A stretch of 64,000 nucleotides of DNA from Cephalopachus bancanus (lineage: Eukaryota > Chordata > Mammalia > Primates > Tarsiidae). The notes under the pieces are model-generated. The model saw nothing but the letters and a program-made list of their open reading frames with translations, did not search any database and was not told where the DNA came from. Made by a program: the position numbers and the translations under genes. Positions 34,831 through 46,295 of the stretch are shown here, piece after piece (the stretch's first letter is position 1; every line of letters begins with the position of its first letter). The stretch lies in NCBI GenBank assembly GCA_027257055.1, contig JAPVLO010000019.1, forward strand, positions 12,419,001 through 12,483,000, written 5' to 3'.

Positions 34831-36808
34831 TTGATGGTGAGATGAACCATGGGCATATAGTGTTAGCATCTGTTTCTAAGTCCCAATTCTCACAGGGTGA
34901 TTTAAAATGGATCGAGTGATACAAGCAGTGGATAATATTAAAGGAGAGAAACCAGCAAACTTAGGGTACTTGTCTTTTCTAATAAGCACCAAACCTGGCT
35001 AACTCTTGCTCCAGAAGTTTCTATCCAAAGTTGTTTGCAGCCCAGACATCTCTAAAAGATATGCCAGAACTAATGAACTTTGTCTCTCCTCAAAAATCTT
35101 ACAGAAACACCATCAACCCATAAGGAATTGTCTCCCAATAAATGGGAACTTGACAAGAGCAATTCTTTAGAGTGATGGGCTTAAAGCTTAGTTGAGCAGG
35201 TTCTAGAGAGAATGGGAGGAGAGGGTTTATAGACAACGCATGTAGACAATTCTTTCTAGAAGTTTTGCTATGAAAGAGGTCAGATAGATGGTGTAAACTT
35301 GGAAGGGAAATGCACTCAAGAAAAATGTTCTGTTTTTGTTTTTTAGGATGGAAGTATGTTTGTATGCTGGTATTGACCTATTAAAGAAGAAAAAATTGGT
35401 AACTTAGTAGAGGGGAGCCACAATTTCTGGCATGGTGCCTTTGAGTAGAGAAAAGGGACAAAAATATTTCAGAGTGTGAGTTTCAACTTTAAGATGGCAG
35501 CTTCCAGAGGAAAGCTATCATAAGAATACAGATTGAATAGATAAATAGATGCAGTGTTGGGTTTGTAGAAGCTCTCTTTTGATCACTTCAGTTTTCTCAG
35601 TGAAGTACAAAGTAGGAACAAAAGCTGAAAGTGAAAATAAGAGAGAAGAGACATCAGACTTTTGGAGACCTGAATAGAAGAGTGGGTGTAAAATAGTACT
35701 CTAGGGGGATGGGAGCAGGCAAGGACCAGGAAACGGTAGTGTGGTTGCCAGGGCATTCACCTGAGGATCCTAACCATGAATTTGAAGTTAATCACTCAAG
35801 GTTGTCTTTTTCCAACCTTGATTACTCGCATAAATGCAGATGTGAAGAGTTAGAAATAACTTGTTTTAGATTTTCTCATCTTGTGCCAATTGCCTTCTTT
35901 GTCAAGTTTGGAGACAATGAAAAAGACACAGGTTCTGTTTTGTTCTTACACGTTGCAATCTTGCTTGCTTTCTTTTCCTTTAAATAATCTTTTCTTTCTT
36001 CCTGCTGACCTTGCTGACCAATAGAAATCTTCATCTACCACCAGATGCAGAGAACTAGAACTTTCCACAACTCCTTTACTAGTTCCTATGATTGTATAGG
36101 GTCTAAACCATATGATAAATTTTACTAACAGTATTTCTGCTTACCTGATTGACACTCAACTGATAAAGGCTGCTTTGATTTTTTTCCCTTCATAGATCTT
36201 AAGAAACTAGGCCTGGAGATTACATAGTTATTTTTCTTGTTTCTCCTTGTGGCTTCCAAACTATTCTCCCCATTCTTTTCAAAATTGCCCATCTCATACC
36301 ATCAGACTTTATGACTGAGAAAGTGAGCGTGAATGTGCGTATACAAGAGAGTGAGAGAGAGAAAGAGCAGGGGAGGAAGAGAGGAAGAAAAAGTGGTTCT
36401 TTTACTCTGGAGACTCCTAATACATAAGCCAAGAATTTCTTGCCCAGATAGAATGCTATAATAAATAACCACAAATATTCAAGAAATTAGGAACTACCAC
36501 AGTTGTGGACATAATTGAAAGCATTGCCTGAAAAATTAATTCGGACATTCAAATATTAAATGAGAATTGAGAACTCAAAATGAGTATATCATAATATACA
36601 AAGATTGATTATGATAATTAGATCCAAAAAACCATAAGATTAAGTCTAAATATCTCGGTAGCTACAAATATAGTATAAATTGCTGTAATTCATAAAAGGA
36701 AAACTATGCAGGAGATAAGCTATTTGATTATAGTTAGTAATGCGTAAAAGTAAGACTCAAAAAATAAGCTATAAAATGACTATTAATTAGAGATGGAAAT
36801 TGGCAGTT
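34831..36808. other. No recognised gene
   Basis: Mostly unclassified. A purine-rich patch (GA/GAAA) lies at 36315-36395. The open frames at 35709-35987 (+) and 36220-36474 (-) show no domain and no support. Confidence 0.4.
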
Positions 36809-36863
36809 GGAAGTAAATTTTTCATTTATCTTTCCTAGGAAGTAAATTTTTCATTTATCTTTC
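36809..36863. repeat. 26-bp tandem duplication
   Basis: Two identical 26-base copies (36809-36834 and 36838-36863) beginning 'ggaagtaaatttttcattta', separated by CTA; period 29. Perfect identity suggests a recent event or an assembly artefact. Confidence 0.9.
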
Positions 36864-37949
36864 AATCAATTGAGAGTTATTGTTTAATATGTTGGACATA
36901 AACTGAAGATTTCAGATTATAATTTAAAATTTGAAGGTAAAAATCTAATCGAAAACAAGATTATAGCCAAAGTTTTTAGGAAGTACTTAGAAAGCTATGG
37001 GTCAAGGGCAAAGAAAAAAATACATTGAAACTTATATCACTTTTAGATTCAATAATGTAACCAGAACGTATATGTTACTTGTATTTTATAAAAGTTGGTT
37101 TAATGATTGTCAAGATGCTTTAAATACTTTCAGAAAGAAAGTTATAAATTCTAGATATTGATGTATCCAGATAAATGAGTTAAAACACTTTTGGGTAGAG
37201 TCCATTGTCTCCCTGGGTCGACACACAGATTCTCTTTTAGGCAAAAGCAGCAGGTTGGCTCTGGGGACAAAGACTAGAAATCATATGTAGGTGGCAAAAT
37301 TCAAAGTAGCCAATTGTACCTACATCATGACAGAGTCAGTGAGAAAACTTTCACCTTTTGGAATACATCTGACTTGCCCCTATATATCCCACTTTTAGTT
37401 TCATATCCATCTCCTTTGCCTGGTGCCTTGCCTTCTTCTCCTCTCGTCTTCCAACTTTTTTGTTCTCAGCTTCCTCCCTATCTTCTTTGCTTACAGAAGT
37501 GCTCCCCTGATAACATGTAGGAACATATACCATACTTTCCATGCTAGCAATGTAAAACTCCATTTAATATACCATCTCTTCCCAAATATGCAGTAACAAA
37601 GAAAGTTGCTTTCTGTTGATCTTTATAATTTACATTGTAACATATAATTGGCTTTAATGAATGTCATTTAGATGTTTCATTCTATGTGACATTACTTAAG
37701 GGAAGTCCATGCTCTTGTAATTGTGCAGATACTCAGATCTAACCCTTCATGTTATGAGTGAATGATGAAAGTGTCATTAGGTGTAGGCTGTCAAATAGAT
37801 GTTTTCTTTCAAAATAACATTTAGATTTGTAGCAGCAATTTGTTCCTATATTTGTAGATATTTTCTCATAACATTGTGTAAAGAATGGAGTTGAGCAATA
37901 AAATTAATGTAATAAGAATACAAAAACTGTTTATCATTACAAAACATGC
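36864..37949. other. No recognised feature
   Basis: AT-rich with a pyrimidine-rich patch at 37400-37500. No familiar element. Confidence 0.4.
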
Positions 37950-38155
37950 AAAGCCTTGAACAATTATCATAATACTATAAGAAAGGGATTGGCAGTAGTG
38001 GGAAACTGTCAGGAGAGAATGGGATGAGATGGCAGTTGAAACTGCCAGGGAAGGGAGGGGCACACCTCATCAACAAGGGTACCTGCATAATGAACATTTG
38101 TATACCTAAACCTGAATTGTACCCCACATCTTTAAAATAAAAAAAAATTTTAATC
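37950..38155 (+). mobile_element. Young-type L1 3' tail
   Basis: 'caattatcataatactataa', 'gaaagggattggcagtagtg', 'caccctcatcaacaaggg'-like sequence, 'cctgaattgtaccccacatc', TTTAAAATAAA and an A-rich tail. A 5'-truncated sense copy of the same family as the antisense tails. Confidence 0.9.
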
Positions 38156-38440
38156 CCCCAAAACCCCAAAACATGCAATACAAAATATGTTTATTTGGAT
38201 GCTGCAATATTTTTAAATATATTAACCATAAAAAACAAAAATATGAGGTTGTAAAATCTGAAATGTCGACTCACCTTACAATCATACTGAAAGTAGAACT
38301 TTGTTGCGGCATGGTGCATAGCTCTGTGTCTTGTGCACATTCTAGATAAATAATTGTAATGTTTTGTTTTGTTTTGATTTTTGGTATGGGATAGCCTGCT
38401 AAATTTGTTTATTAAAATATTTTTGCAATTGTGTTTTAGT
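38156..38440. other. No recognised feature
   Basis: Spacer between an L1 tail and an Alu, AT-rich. Confidence 0.3.
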
Positions 38441-38457
38441 GTTAATAATATTTTTCA

Positions 38458-38753
38458 GCCGGGCTCGGTGACTTAGCCTGTAATCCCAGCACTCTGGGAG
38501 GCTGAGGCAAGTGAATTGCCTGAGCTCGCAGGTTTGAGACCCACCTGGGCAACTTGGTGAGACCTCATCTCTACAATAAATCAAAAAGTAGCCCAGCGTG
38601 GTAACACGCACCTGTAGTTCTGGCTACTTAGAAGGCTGAGCCAGAAGGATTGCAGAAGTCCCAGCAGGTCAAGGCTGCAGTGGCCGGGAGCGTGCCAATA
38701 CACTCCAGTCTGGGTGACAGAGTGAGACTCCAACTCAAAATAATAATAATAAT
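38458..38753 (+). mobile_element. Alu SINE with (AAT)n tail
   Basis: 'gccgggctcggtgacttagc' to 'gactccaactcaaaat' and AAT repeats. Target-site duplication AATAATATTTTT/C-type at 38444-38457 and about 38754-38766. It carries the local linker 'caataaatcaaaaa'. Confidence 0.92.
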
Positions 38754-38809
38754 AATAATATTTTCACTATTCACTATTTATTTTATAAAGACATATCAAA
38801 ATAACCACA

Positions 38810-38990
38810 TAGTGTGGTACTTATGATTTCCTTGGAATCAGACTCTGACATGAGGTAGCCCTGGATTTGGTATTATGACTCAGCCATTGGCTAGTTGGTT
38901 GACTTTAATGCTCTCAGCCTCAAATTACCTATCAATAAAATGGGTATATTAAAAACAACTTTGCATAGCTGTGGTTCAGACTGAGAGAAA
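38810..38990 (+). mobile_element. MIR SINE
   Basis: 'ttccttggaatcagactctg', 'gactcagccattggctagtt', 'tctcagcctcaaattaccta', 'tcaataaaatgggtatatta'. Confidence 0.75.
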
Positions 38991-39156
38991 ATATGATACT
39001 GTTTTGTTTAATTTTGATTGGAAAATCTGTAAATGTATGGTTTTGTTTCTGGTCTCTCAATTATTTTCCATTGTTCTATAAGTCTATCCTTAGGCCTACA
39101 CCACCATGTCTTGATTACTGTAGTTTTGTGGAAAGTTTTGAAATCAGAAAGTGTGA

Positions 39157-40247
39157 TGTTAGCTTTGTAAAAAGATTTGAGGAGGATTCCATCTTTCTCA
39201 ATTGCCTGGAATACTTTCAATAGGATTGGTATCAGTTCTTCCTTATACATTTTGTAGAATTCTGCTGGAAAGTCATCCGGTCCAGGGCTTTTTTTTGTAG
39301 GTAGTTTTCTTACGACAGAGTCAATTTCCTGAGTTGTTATGGGTCTATTTAGTGTCTCAGTGTCTTCTTGTTTCAACCTGGGGAGGTTGTGTGATATCAG
39401 AAAGTTCTCCATTTCATTTAGGTTACCAAGGTTTTTTCCATACAAGTGTGCATAGTAGTCTCTGACAATGTTTTGTATTTCTTTGGGTCAATTGTGATTT
39501 GATCTTTTGCATTTCTGTTTGGCATTTTCTCTCTTTTTCTTGGTCATTCTTGCTAGAAGGCCATCAATCTTGTTTATTATTTCAAAGAACCAGCTTTTTG
39601 TTTTGTTGCTTTTTTTCTAAGATATTTTTGTTTTCTTTGTTACATATTTGATCTTTTACTTTGGTGATTTGGATTCATCTGCTAAATTTAGGGTTCTGTT
39701 GGTCTTGTCTTTCCAGCTTTCTTAGGTGATTTGTTAGGCTGTTAACTAGTAATCTTTCCATTTTCTTGATGTGTGCTTGTAGAAATATAAATTTCCCTCT
39801 TAGAACTGACTTCATGACATCCCATAGGTTTTGGTAAGATGTTTCTTCATTTTCATTTGTTTCCAGGAGTCTTTTAGTTTCTGCTTTGATTTCAGTGTTT
39901 ACCCAGTAGTTCAGCATCATGCTGTTTGCTGTCCATGTCTTTGTGGGCTTTGGGGGAATTTTGTTGGTGTTGATATTTATTTTTATTCCACTGTGATCTG
40001 AGAAGGTACATGGCAATATTTCAAACTTATGGAATTTGTTTATGTTTAACTAATAACCAAGATGTGGTCAATCTTGGAGTCCACTCCATGTGGTGATAAG
40101 TAGAATATATATTCTGTGGTTGTTGGGTGGAATAATCAGTAAGTATCTATTAAGTTCATTTGGTCAAGTATCAAGTTTAGGTTCTGGATCTCCTTGTCTT
40201 GTGGGGATTCTCTGTATCTCTTGTGTTTTCTGGTCACATCCAAATTG
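39157..40247 (-). pseudogene. Inverted L1 ORF2 segment: endonuclease end and RT start
   Basis: Minus-strand frames at 39675-40016 and 39008-39445 carry ORF2 hallmarks: '[12 protein letters not shown]' (endonuclease C-terminal motif SDH), '[15 protein letters not shown]' and '[15 protein letters not shown]' (reverse transcriptase N-terminal block). The 39008 frame runs past the insertion edge into the older host L1M, making a chimeric frame. Stops and frameshifts lie between the pieces. Confidence 0.88.
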
Positions 40248-42399
40248 TTTTACAAAGCTAACATAACATTGGTACCCAAACTGGGCAAAGAGCCAACAAA
40301 AAAAGAGAACTACAGGCGAATAGCCTTTATGAACATAGATGCAAAAATTCTCAACAAGATTCTAGTAAAGTGGACCCAAAACCACATCTCAAAAAACATC
40401 CACCATGACCAAGTAGGCTTCATTCCCAGGGTGCAAGTCTGGTTCAACATTCACAATACCATAAATGTAATCAAATTCATCAACAGATGATTATCAAAAT
40501 CAAGAATGACATGATTATCTCATTAGATGCAGAAAAAGCTTTTGATAAAATCCAGCATCCCTTCTTGATAAAAATCCTCAAACACCTAGGTATAGAAGGA
40601 ATATACCTCAAAATAGTAAGTACCATTTACAATAGGCCCACAGCTAATACATTGCTAAATGGATAGAAACTGGAAACATTTCCCCTGAAAACTGAAACAA
40701 GACAAGGCTTCTTACTCTCACCCCTCTTGTTCAATATTGTGTTGGAAGTCCTAACTCGGGCAATTAAACAAGAGAAGGAAATCAGAGGTATCTAAATAGG
40801 AAAAGAGGAAGTCAAGTTATCCCTCTTTGCTGATCATATGATCCTATACCTTGAAAATCCAAGATAATCTGTCAAAAAACCTGCTTGCACTGATAAAAGA
40901 CTGGCAAAGTCTCAGGGTACAAAATAAACATGAAAAAGATCGTTATATTCCTATCCACCAACAACAAGCAGGCAGAGAACCAAACAAAAAGCACAATCCT
41001 ATTCACAATAGCCACAAAAAAATGAAATACCTTGGCATCTTCCTAACCAGAGAAGTGAAAGCACTTTTCAATGAGAACTACAAAACACAACTCAAAGAAG
41101 TCCATGAAGACACAAACAAATGGAAAAATATTCCATGCTCATGGATAGGAAAAATCACATTGTTAAGATGTTCATCGTACCAAAGCAATCTACAGATTTA
41201 GCACAACACCTATTAAATTACCAACATCATTCTTGTCAGACCTGAAAATGACAATACAGAATTTCATATGGAAACATAAATGACCACAAATAGCCAAAAC
41301 AATCCTTAGCAAAAGAAACAAAGCAGGAGGTATCACACTTCCAGACTTCAAACTTTACTATAAGGCTACAATAATCAAAACAGTCTGGTATTGATACAAG
41401 AACAGGCATATAGATCAATGGAACAGGATAGAACAGGATAGAGATTCTGGAAGCAAAGTCTCAATTTCTCAACCAACGCATATTTAACAAAGCCTCCAAC
41501 AACAACCACTGGCGAGAGCAGAACCTATTCAGTAAATGATGCTGGGAAAATTGGATGATCACATGCAGAAGATTGAAACAGGACCCCTACCTATCACCAT
41601 ACACAAAAATTAACTCTAGATGGATCAAAGATCTAAACATAAAACCTCAAAGTATAAGAATCTTAGAAAATGCAGGAGACATCCTTATGGAAATTGAAAC
41701 TGGCCACCAATTTTTTATCAAAACCCTAAGTGCCCCTATAATAAGAAATAAGATAGACAAGAGGGACCTCATCAAACTAAAAATCTTCTGCAAAGCAAAA
41801 GAAACATCAAGAGAGCAGGGAGACAATCCACAGAATGGGAAAAAATATTTGCCAACTGTATATCTGACAAAGGCCTAACATCTAGAATCTACAAGGATCT
41901 CAAATGTGCCAAAAAGACAAAAAAAACAGCCCCATTAAAAAGTGGGCAAAAGACATGAATAGACACTTCTCAAAAGAAGATACATGGGCAGCCAACAGAC
42001 ACATGATAAAGTGCTCAACCTCACTAATCATCAGAGAAATGCAAATCAAAACCATATTGAGATACCAACTAACCCCTGAAAGGATGGCAATCATTAATAA
42101 AACAAACAATAACAGATGCTGGCAAGGATGCAGAGAAAAAGAAAGTTTCTACATTGCTGGTGGGAATGTAAACTAGTGCAGCCTCTTTAGAAGACAGTGT
42201 GGTAATTTCTGAAAGAACTAGAAATTGCCCTTCCATATGACCTGCAATCCCCTATTGGGAATATACCCTGAGGAATTCAAATCATTCTACAAAAAGGATA
42301 CCTGCACACATATGTTTGTGCAGCTCTATTCACAATAGCGAAAACATGGAACCAACCATACTGCCCATCTAAGTTGGACTGGTTAAAAAAGTGTGGTAC
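40248..42399 (+). pseudogene. L1 ORF2 segment: RT to C-terminus, disrupted
   Basis: Starts at '[15 protein letters not shown]' and continues through the reverse transcriptase. Stops occur near 40486 and 40664, with several frame changes. The catalytic FADD box reads FADH near 40830, so the second aspartate is lost. C-terminal pieces at 40851-41201, 41555-41878 and 41904-42176 are in different frames. The protein cannot be made. Confidence 0.88.
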
Positions 42400-42400
42400 A

Positions 42401-42688
42401 GCCGGACTCAGTGGCTCAGCCTGTAATCCCGCGCCTTTGGGAGGCTGAGGTGAGTGGATTGCCTGAGCCCGCGGGTTCAAGACCCGCCTGGGCAGCGAGA
42501 CCTCATCTCTACAGTAAATCAAAACATCAGCCGGGTGTGGTAGCGCATGCCTGTAATTCCAGCTACTCGGAAGGCTGAGGTGGAAGGATCGCCGGATCCC
42601 AGCAGGCGAGGCTGCGGTGGCCGGGAGCAGCCACTGCACTCCAGTCTGGGCGACCGAGTGAGACTCCAACTCAAAAAAAACAAAAAAA
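42401..42688 (+). mobile_element. Alu SINE, young local subfamily
   Basis: 'gccggactcagtggctcagc', 'cccgcgcctttgggaggctg', 'cccgcgggttcaagacccgc'. Target-site duplication TGTGGTACA at 42392-42400 and 42689-42697, inside the twin-primed L1. It is therefore the latest event in this nest. Confidence 0.94.
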
Positions 42689-43130
42689 TGTGGTACATAT
42701 ACATCATGGTATATTATGTAGCCATAAAGAAGGACAAACATATGAACTTCACAGCAACTTTGATGGATTTAGGATCTATCATGCTCAGTAAGCTACCACA
42801 AAAACAAAGAACAGAATGCCATAGGTTCTCACTCATAAGCAGACCATGAACAATTATCATACTACTATAAGAAAGGGATTGGCAGTAGCGGGAATCTGTC
42901 AAGGGAGAGCAGGTCATTCCTCATCAACAAGGGTACCTACATAATCAACGTTTGTGTACCTAAACCTGAATTGTACCTGACATTTTAAAAGAAAGAAAGA
43001 AAGAAAGTGTGAATCCTCTGACTTTGTCATTTTTCAACATTATTTTGGCAACTTGGGGGTCCCTTGTATTTTCACGTAAATTTTAGAATAAGCTTGTGAA
43101 TTTCTGCTTTGATATTTTTTAAAGAACAAC

Positions 43131-44940
43131 TTTTTTTAAAAAAAGTATCCAGTTCTGCCAGCTACCAGTCTTCAGTGAGACATCAATGCTACTAAAGTTA
43201 AACATACTTATACCTTTTCTAACTTGTCCACTGAGGAATGAAGACAAGACTCCTGAATGATGGGCGTAAGGAGGATTATCTGATAATCTAGGTGAACATT
43301 TTACTCAAATTCTCCTTTATGAACAGTCACTCAGCATCTTTCTACCTCTGGTAAATGACTTATTTGCAAATTTTATTGGTTCACTTTTAGGTGTAGATTT
43401 GAAACCAAATTTTGAAGGCTCGCATATTAACACCAGTCTAGAGCAAAATGTCAATGAAGTTTTTGTTAATCAAGACTTATATAGAAAACTTTATATAGTA
43501 TATTATGCCAGAAATCTTATTCTTCACAATGTTTGTACTATTTCTTAGTACCTTCCCAGAATTTTCTATTGTGTCAAATTATCCTAAGCAAGTTTAGGAG
43601 ATGTTGGAAGAATGTATAAAGAGGTTAGATTAGTATAGATTTTTATAGTTACTCATCGTTAATGACTTTCATGGTTGAGTCAACTGAATTTGACTCACCC
43701 TCATCTATTGTATCAGAGATGCTTCACTGATCTTAGAATTGACATTTATTTCTTATATTCTGTCCTTGATATATTACCCTTATAGTGGGTATTAAAACAA
43801 TTACAAAGGAATGCATTGACAATCAATATACAGAATTCATGGTCTATTTCAACTTTTTAAAGCAAGTTATTAAAATGTTTCTAATGTTCTCACATGACCT
43901 TAATTACTGACAATTTTATTTTGTTTGCTAGTTTGCTTTGTTGCAGACTGCTTCTTACTTTGATTACTTTGGGGCATTATTAATTTACAATACATTACAC
44001 TTGGGCTCTGTGTATTTCTTTTGTTATATACATAGCTACTTGATGCTATGGCAGGTGATTTTTTTTTAACCTGAAAATGGTTTGGGTTTCTATTACCATA
44101 CAGATTACTTTTCTTAATTAAAGTGGGTAGGTTTATAAATTGGAGCTGAAAGCACCTGGCTCCTCCTTGAAACGTTTGTCTTGCCGTTCATTACTTTCTT
44201 ACATTCATACTACCATTAACCAGAGGGCAAAAATCTCCTTATTTAGCCCGGCTATATTTAGACAAATTAATCATATGAAATATAAAAGACCACTCACTAT
44301 TCCCCCAATATTTGTTGAATAATAAAAATGACGAACTATAGACAATAAGACAAAATATAAAAAATAGGGGTTATTCATTATAACTTTTATATTTCCAAAT
44401 GAATCCATGATTTTAACCATAGTATATAATGTTTATATTATTTATGCTTAATTTTAAGGAATGAAATTAATTTTATGGTCTTGTTACTATAGTCAGTTGA
44501 AATGAATGCCAACTATGCAAACATTTTAATAAAATGTGATAGGATTTTAGTAATAAGAAGCTTTATAAAGATCATCTAGCTCATGGGCTTAGATTATTTT
44601 CTTCTTTTATACCCATGACTGATGTCACTAATCAATACCTGCATTTCCATGGGAGCCTGGACCTGGTTCCAAACAAAGAACTCTTAGGATCCTCAAACCA
44701 GAAGCTCAGTGTTGTCCCTTGAGATTACACCAATTTGCCACAATTTATCTTACTGCAATCCCCTCACTTTTTTTTTTTTATAAACGGAGAGTCTAAAGTG
44801 CAAAGAAGTAAATTGATTTGTGTCATGTTTTAAAAAGGTATTTCCATAAAAAGTTATTTCTAAAATGAGAGATCAAATATCCTGTCAGTGCATGTTCTTT
44901 GTACCTCATTAAGATGAATGCCACCACAATTTTTGCTAGT
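43131..44940. other. Repeat-poor stretch
   Basis: About 1.8 kb of AT-rich sequence with no clear element. Near 44570-44830 'gatcatctagctcatgggct' and 'aaagtgcaaagaagtaaatt' hint at an old SINE or hAT relic, too weak to call. Confidence 0.4.
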
Positions 44941-44954
44941 CTATTGCCAATCTC

Positions 44955-45040
44955 ACATGCACACACATGTTCACAATGTCAGACACAGACATATATATTT
45001 GGACATATATATGTACATATATGTATATATACATCTATCA
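44955..45040. repeat. CA/TA-rich low-complexity tract
   Basis: Imperfect ACAC and ATAT alternation, including 'acatatatatgtacatatat', partly self-complementary. Confidence 0.8.
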
Positions 45041-45384
45041 GTGAGAAAGTGAATAACAACTGAAAGATTAAATGGTTGTGAGAGTTTCCTAATATTTAGT
45101 ATTTGCCAGAATTCCACAACATATTAAGTTTTGCACAGCTGTTGCATGATTATACTTCCTGGGAAAATGACCAAATTCAAGAATATATACCACAAAAGGA
45201 GATTTTTAAAAAACTTTATATTTTACACTAAACAGTTGCTAAAATCAACTGTATTATAAATACCTAACCTTCAATTATATATTTCAGGATTTTATGCTTA
45301 TCTATTTTGTCCTATGAAATTCGCAGATTTCTACCAATGTTATCATACATGTTGATATGTCATCTTAAAATAACAGAATAAATA
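45041..45384. other. No recognised feature
   Basis: AT-rich spacer before an L1M relic. Confidence 0.3.
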
Positions 45385-45800
45385 TAGTTTTAATATTTAT
45401 TTGTATTTTGTATTATGATATAATACACATACCATAAAATTCCCTCTTTAAAGTATACAATTCAGCGATTTTTCACTATGTTCAGAAAGTTTTGTTATCA
45501 TAACCACTATCTAAATTCCAAAACATTTTCATAACTCCAAAATAAAATCTATAGAAATTAGCAGTCATTTCCCACTTCCCCCTTTCCACAGCCTATGATA
45601 ACCACTAAATATCACTTTCGATATCTGTATATTTACTTGGTCTGTAGATTCCATAGTGTCATCATACAATATGTAGCCTTTTCGTATCTGGTCTCTTCTA
45701 CTTAGCACAGTGTTTGTGCTTACCTCTTGAAATCATTTTCTGGCTATATAATTTGTTTAGTATTTTTCTATCATGATTGCTTTTTATCATGCAAAAGAAA
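45385..45800 (-). mobile_element. L1M 3' UTR relic, antisense
   Basis: 'tatgatataatacacatacc', 'ataaaattccctctttaaag', 'tatacaattcagcgattttt', 'cctatgataaccactaaata', 'ctcttctacttagcacagtg'. The same conserved block as at 12.7 kb, independently inserted. Confidence 0.75.
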
Positions 45801-45932
45801 GTATCTTATAATTACAATAACTTTTTTTAATTTGCTGGCTCTTTTATTTAATATAATCTTCAATTATACATGTTAGTTTTATCCTTATAGTGTGTACTGT
45901 TCATCAAAGTCCAATGTCAAATAAAAAATAAG

Positions 45933-46205
45933 CCGGGTTTGGTGGCTCAGCCTGTAATCCCAAGCCTTTGGGAGGCTGAGGTGAGTGGATTGCCTGAGCC
46001 CGCAGGTTCGAGACCCGCCTGGGCAGCGAGGCCTCATCTCTACAATAAATCAAAAAATCAGCCAGGCGTGATAGCGCATGCCTGTAATTCCGGCTAGTTG
46101 GAAGGCTGAGGTGGAAGGATCGCCGGATCCCAGCAGGTCGAGGCTGCGGTGGCATTGCATTCCAGTCTGGGCGATGGAGTGAGACTCCAACTCAAAAAAA
46201 AATTA
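45933..46205 (+). mobile_element. Alu SINE, right arm shortened
   Basis: Young-type head ('gccgggtttggtggctcagc') and linker. In the right arm 'gctgcggtggc' runs straight to 'attgcattccagtctgggc', so about 13 bases of the usual 'cgggagcggccac' are deleted. Flanking AAATAAAAAATA copies (about 45920-45932 and 46217-46228) may be the target-site duplication. Confidence 0.9.
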
Positions 46206-46224
46206 AATAAAAAAAAATAAAAAA

Positions 46225-46295
46225 TAGACCATTTGTATAGCTAACCCTGAATTGTACACATCTTTAAAATAAAAATTTTCTTTAAAATAGTAAAA
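46225..46295 (+). mobile_element. L1 3' tail fragment
   Basis: 'gaccatttgtatagctaacc', 'ctgaattgtacacatcttta' and AAATAAAAATTTT tail. About 70 bp; it follows the Alu tail directly and may be the sequence the Alu interrupted. Confidence 0.75.

Larger units (their letters stand above)
39157..43001 (+). mobile_element. 5'-inverted (twin-primed) L1 insertion
   Basis: An L1 bounded by a perfect 11-bp target-site duplication AGAAAGTGTGA (39146-39156 and 43002-43012). The first part (39157 to about 40247) is inverted and encodes, on the minus strand, the end of the ORF2 endonuclease and the start of the reverse transcriptase. The second part (about 40248-43001) is in sense and continues the reverse transcriptase from the same position to the C-terminus, 3' UTR and an A-rich (GAAA)n tail. 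Seventeen bases are present at both the inverted and direct breakpoints (39156-39172 and 40248-40264). The element is 5'-truncated and inactive, and an Alu interrupts its 3' UTR side. Confidence 0.92.
39000..43130 (-). mobile_element. Host L1M relic (antisense), split by a younger L1
   Basis: The left piece (39000-39156) carries antisense ORF2 sequence ('ttccattgttctataagtct', 'ccaccatgtcttgattactg'). The right piece (43002-43130) continues it: 'ctgactttgtcatttttcaa', 'attttagaataagcttgtga', 'atttctgc'. The two join at the 11-bp target-site duplication of the younger L1, so a single old L1M was interrupted. Everything between 39157 and 43001 belongs to later insertions. Confidence 0.75.

Noticed and set aside
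41416..41445. Tandem 'aacaggatag' twice
   Set aside because: A local 10-bp slippage in decayed L1 ORF2; no functional meaning.
42277..42741. 154-codon minus-strand frame
   Set aside because: It is an antisense Alu plus L1 sequence; the Alu at 42401-42688 explains it.
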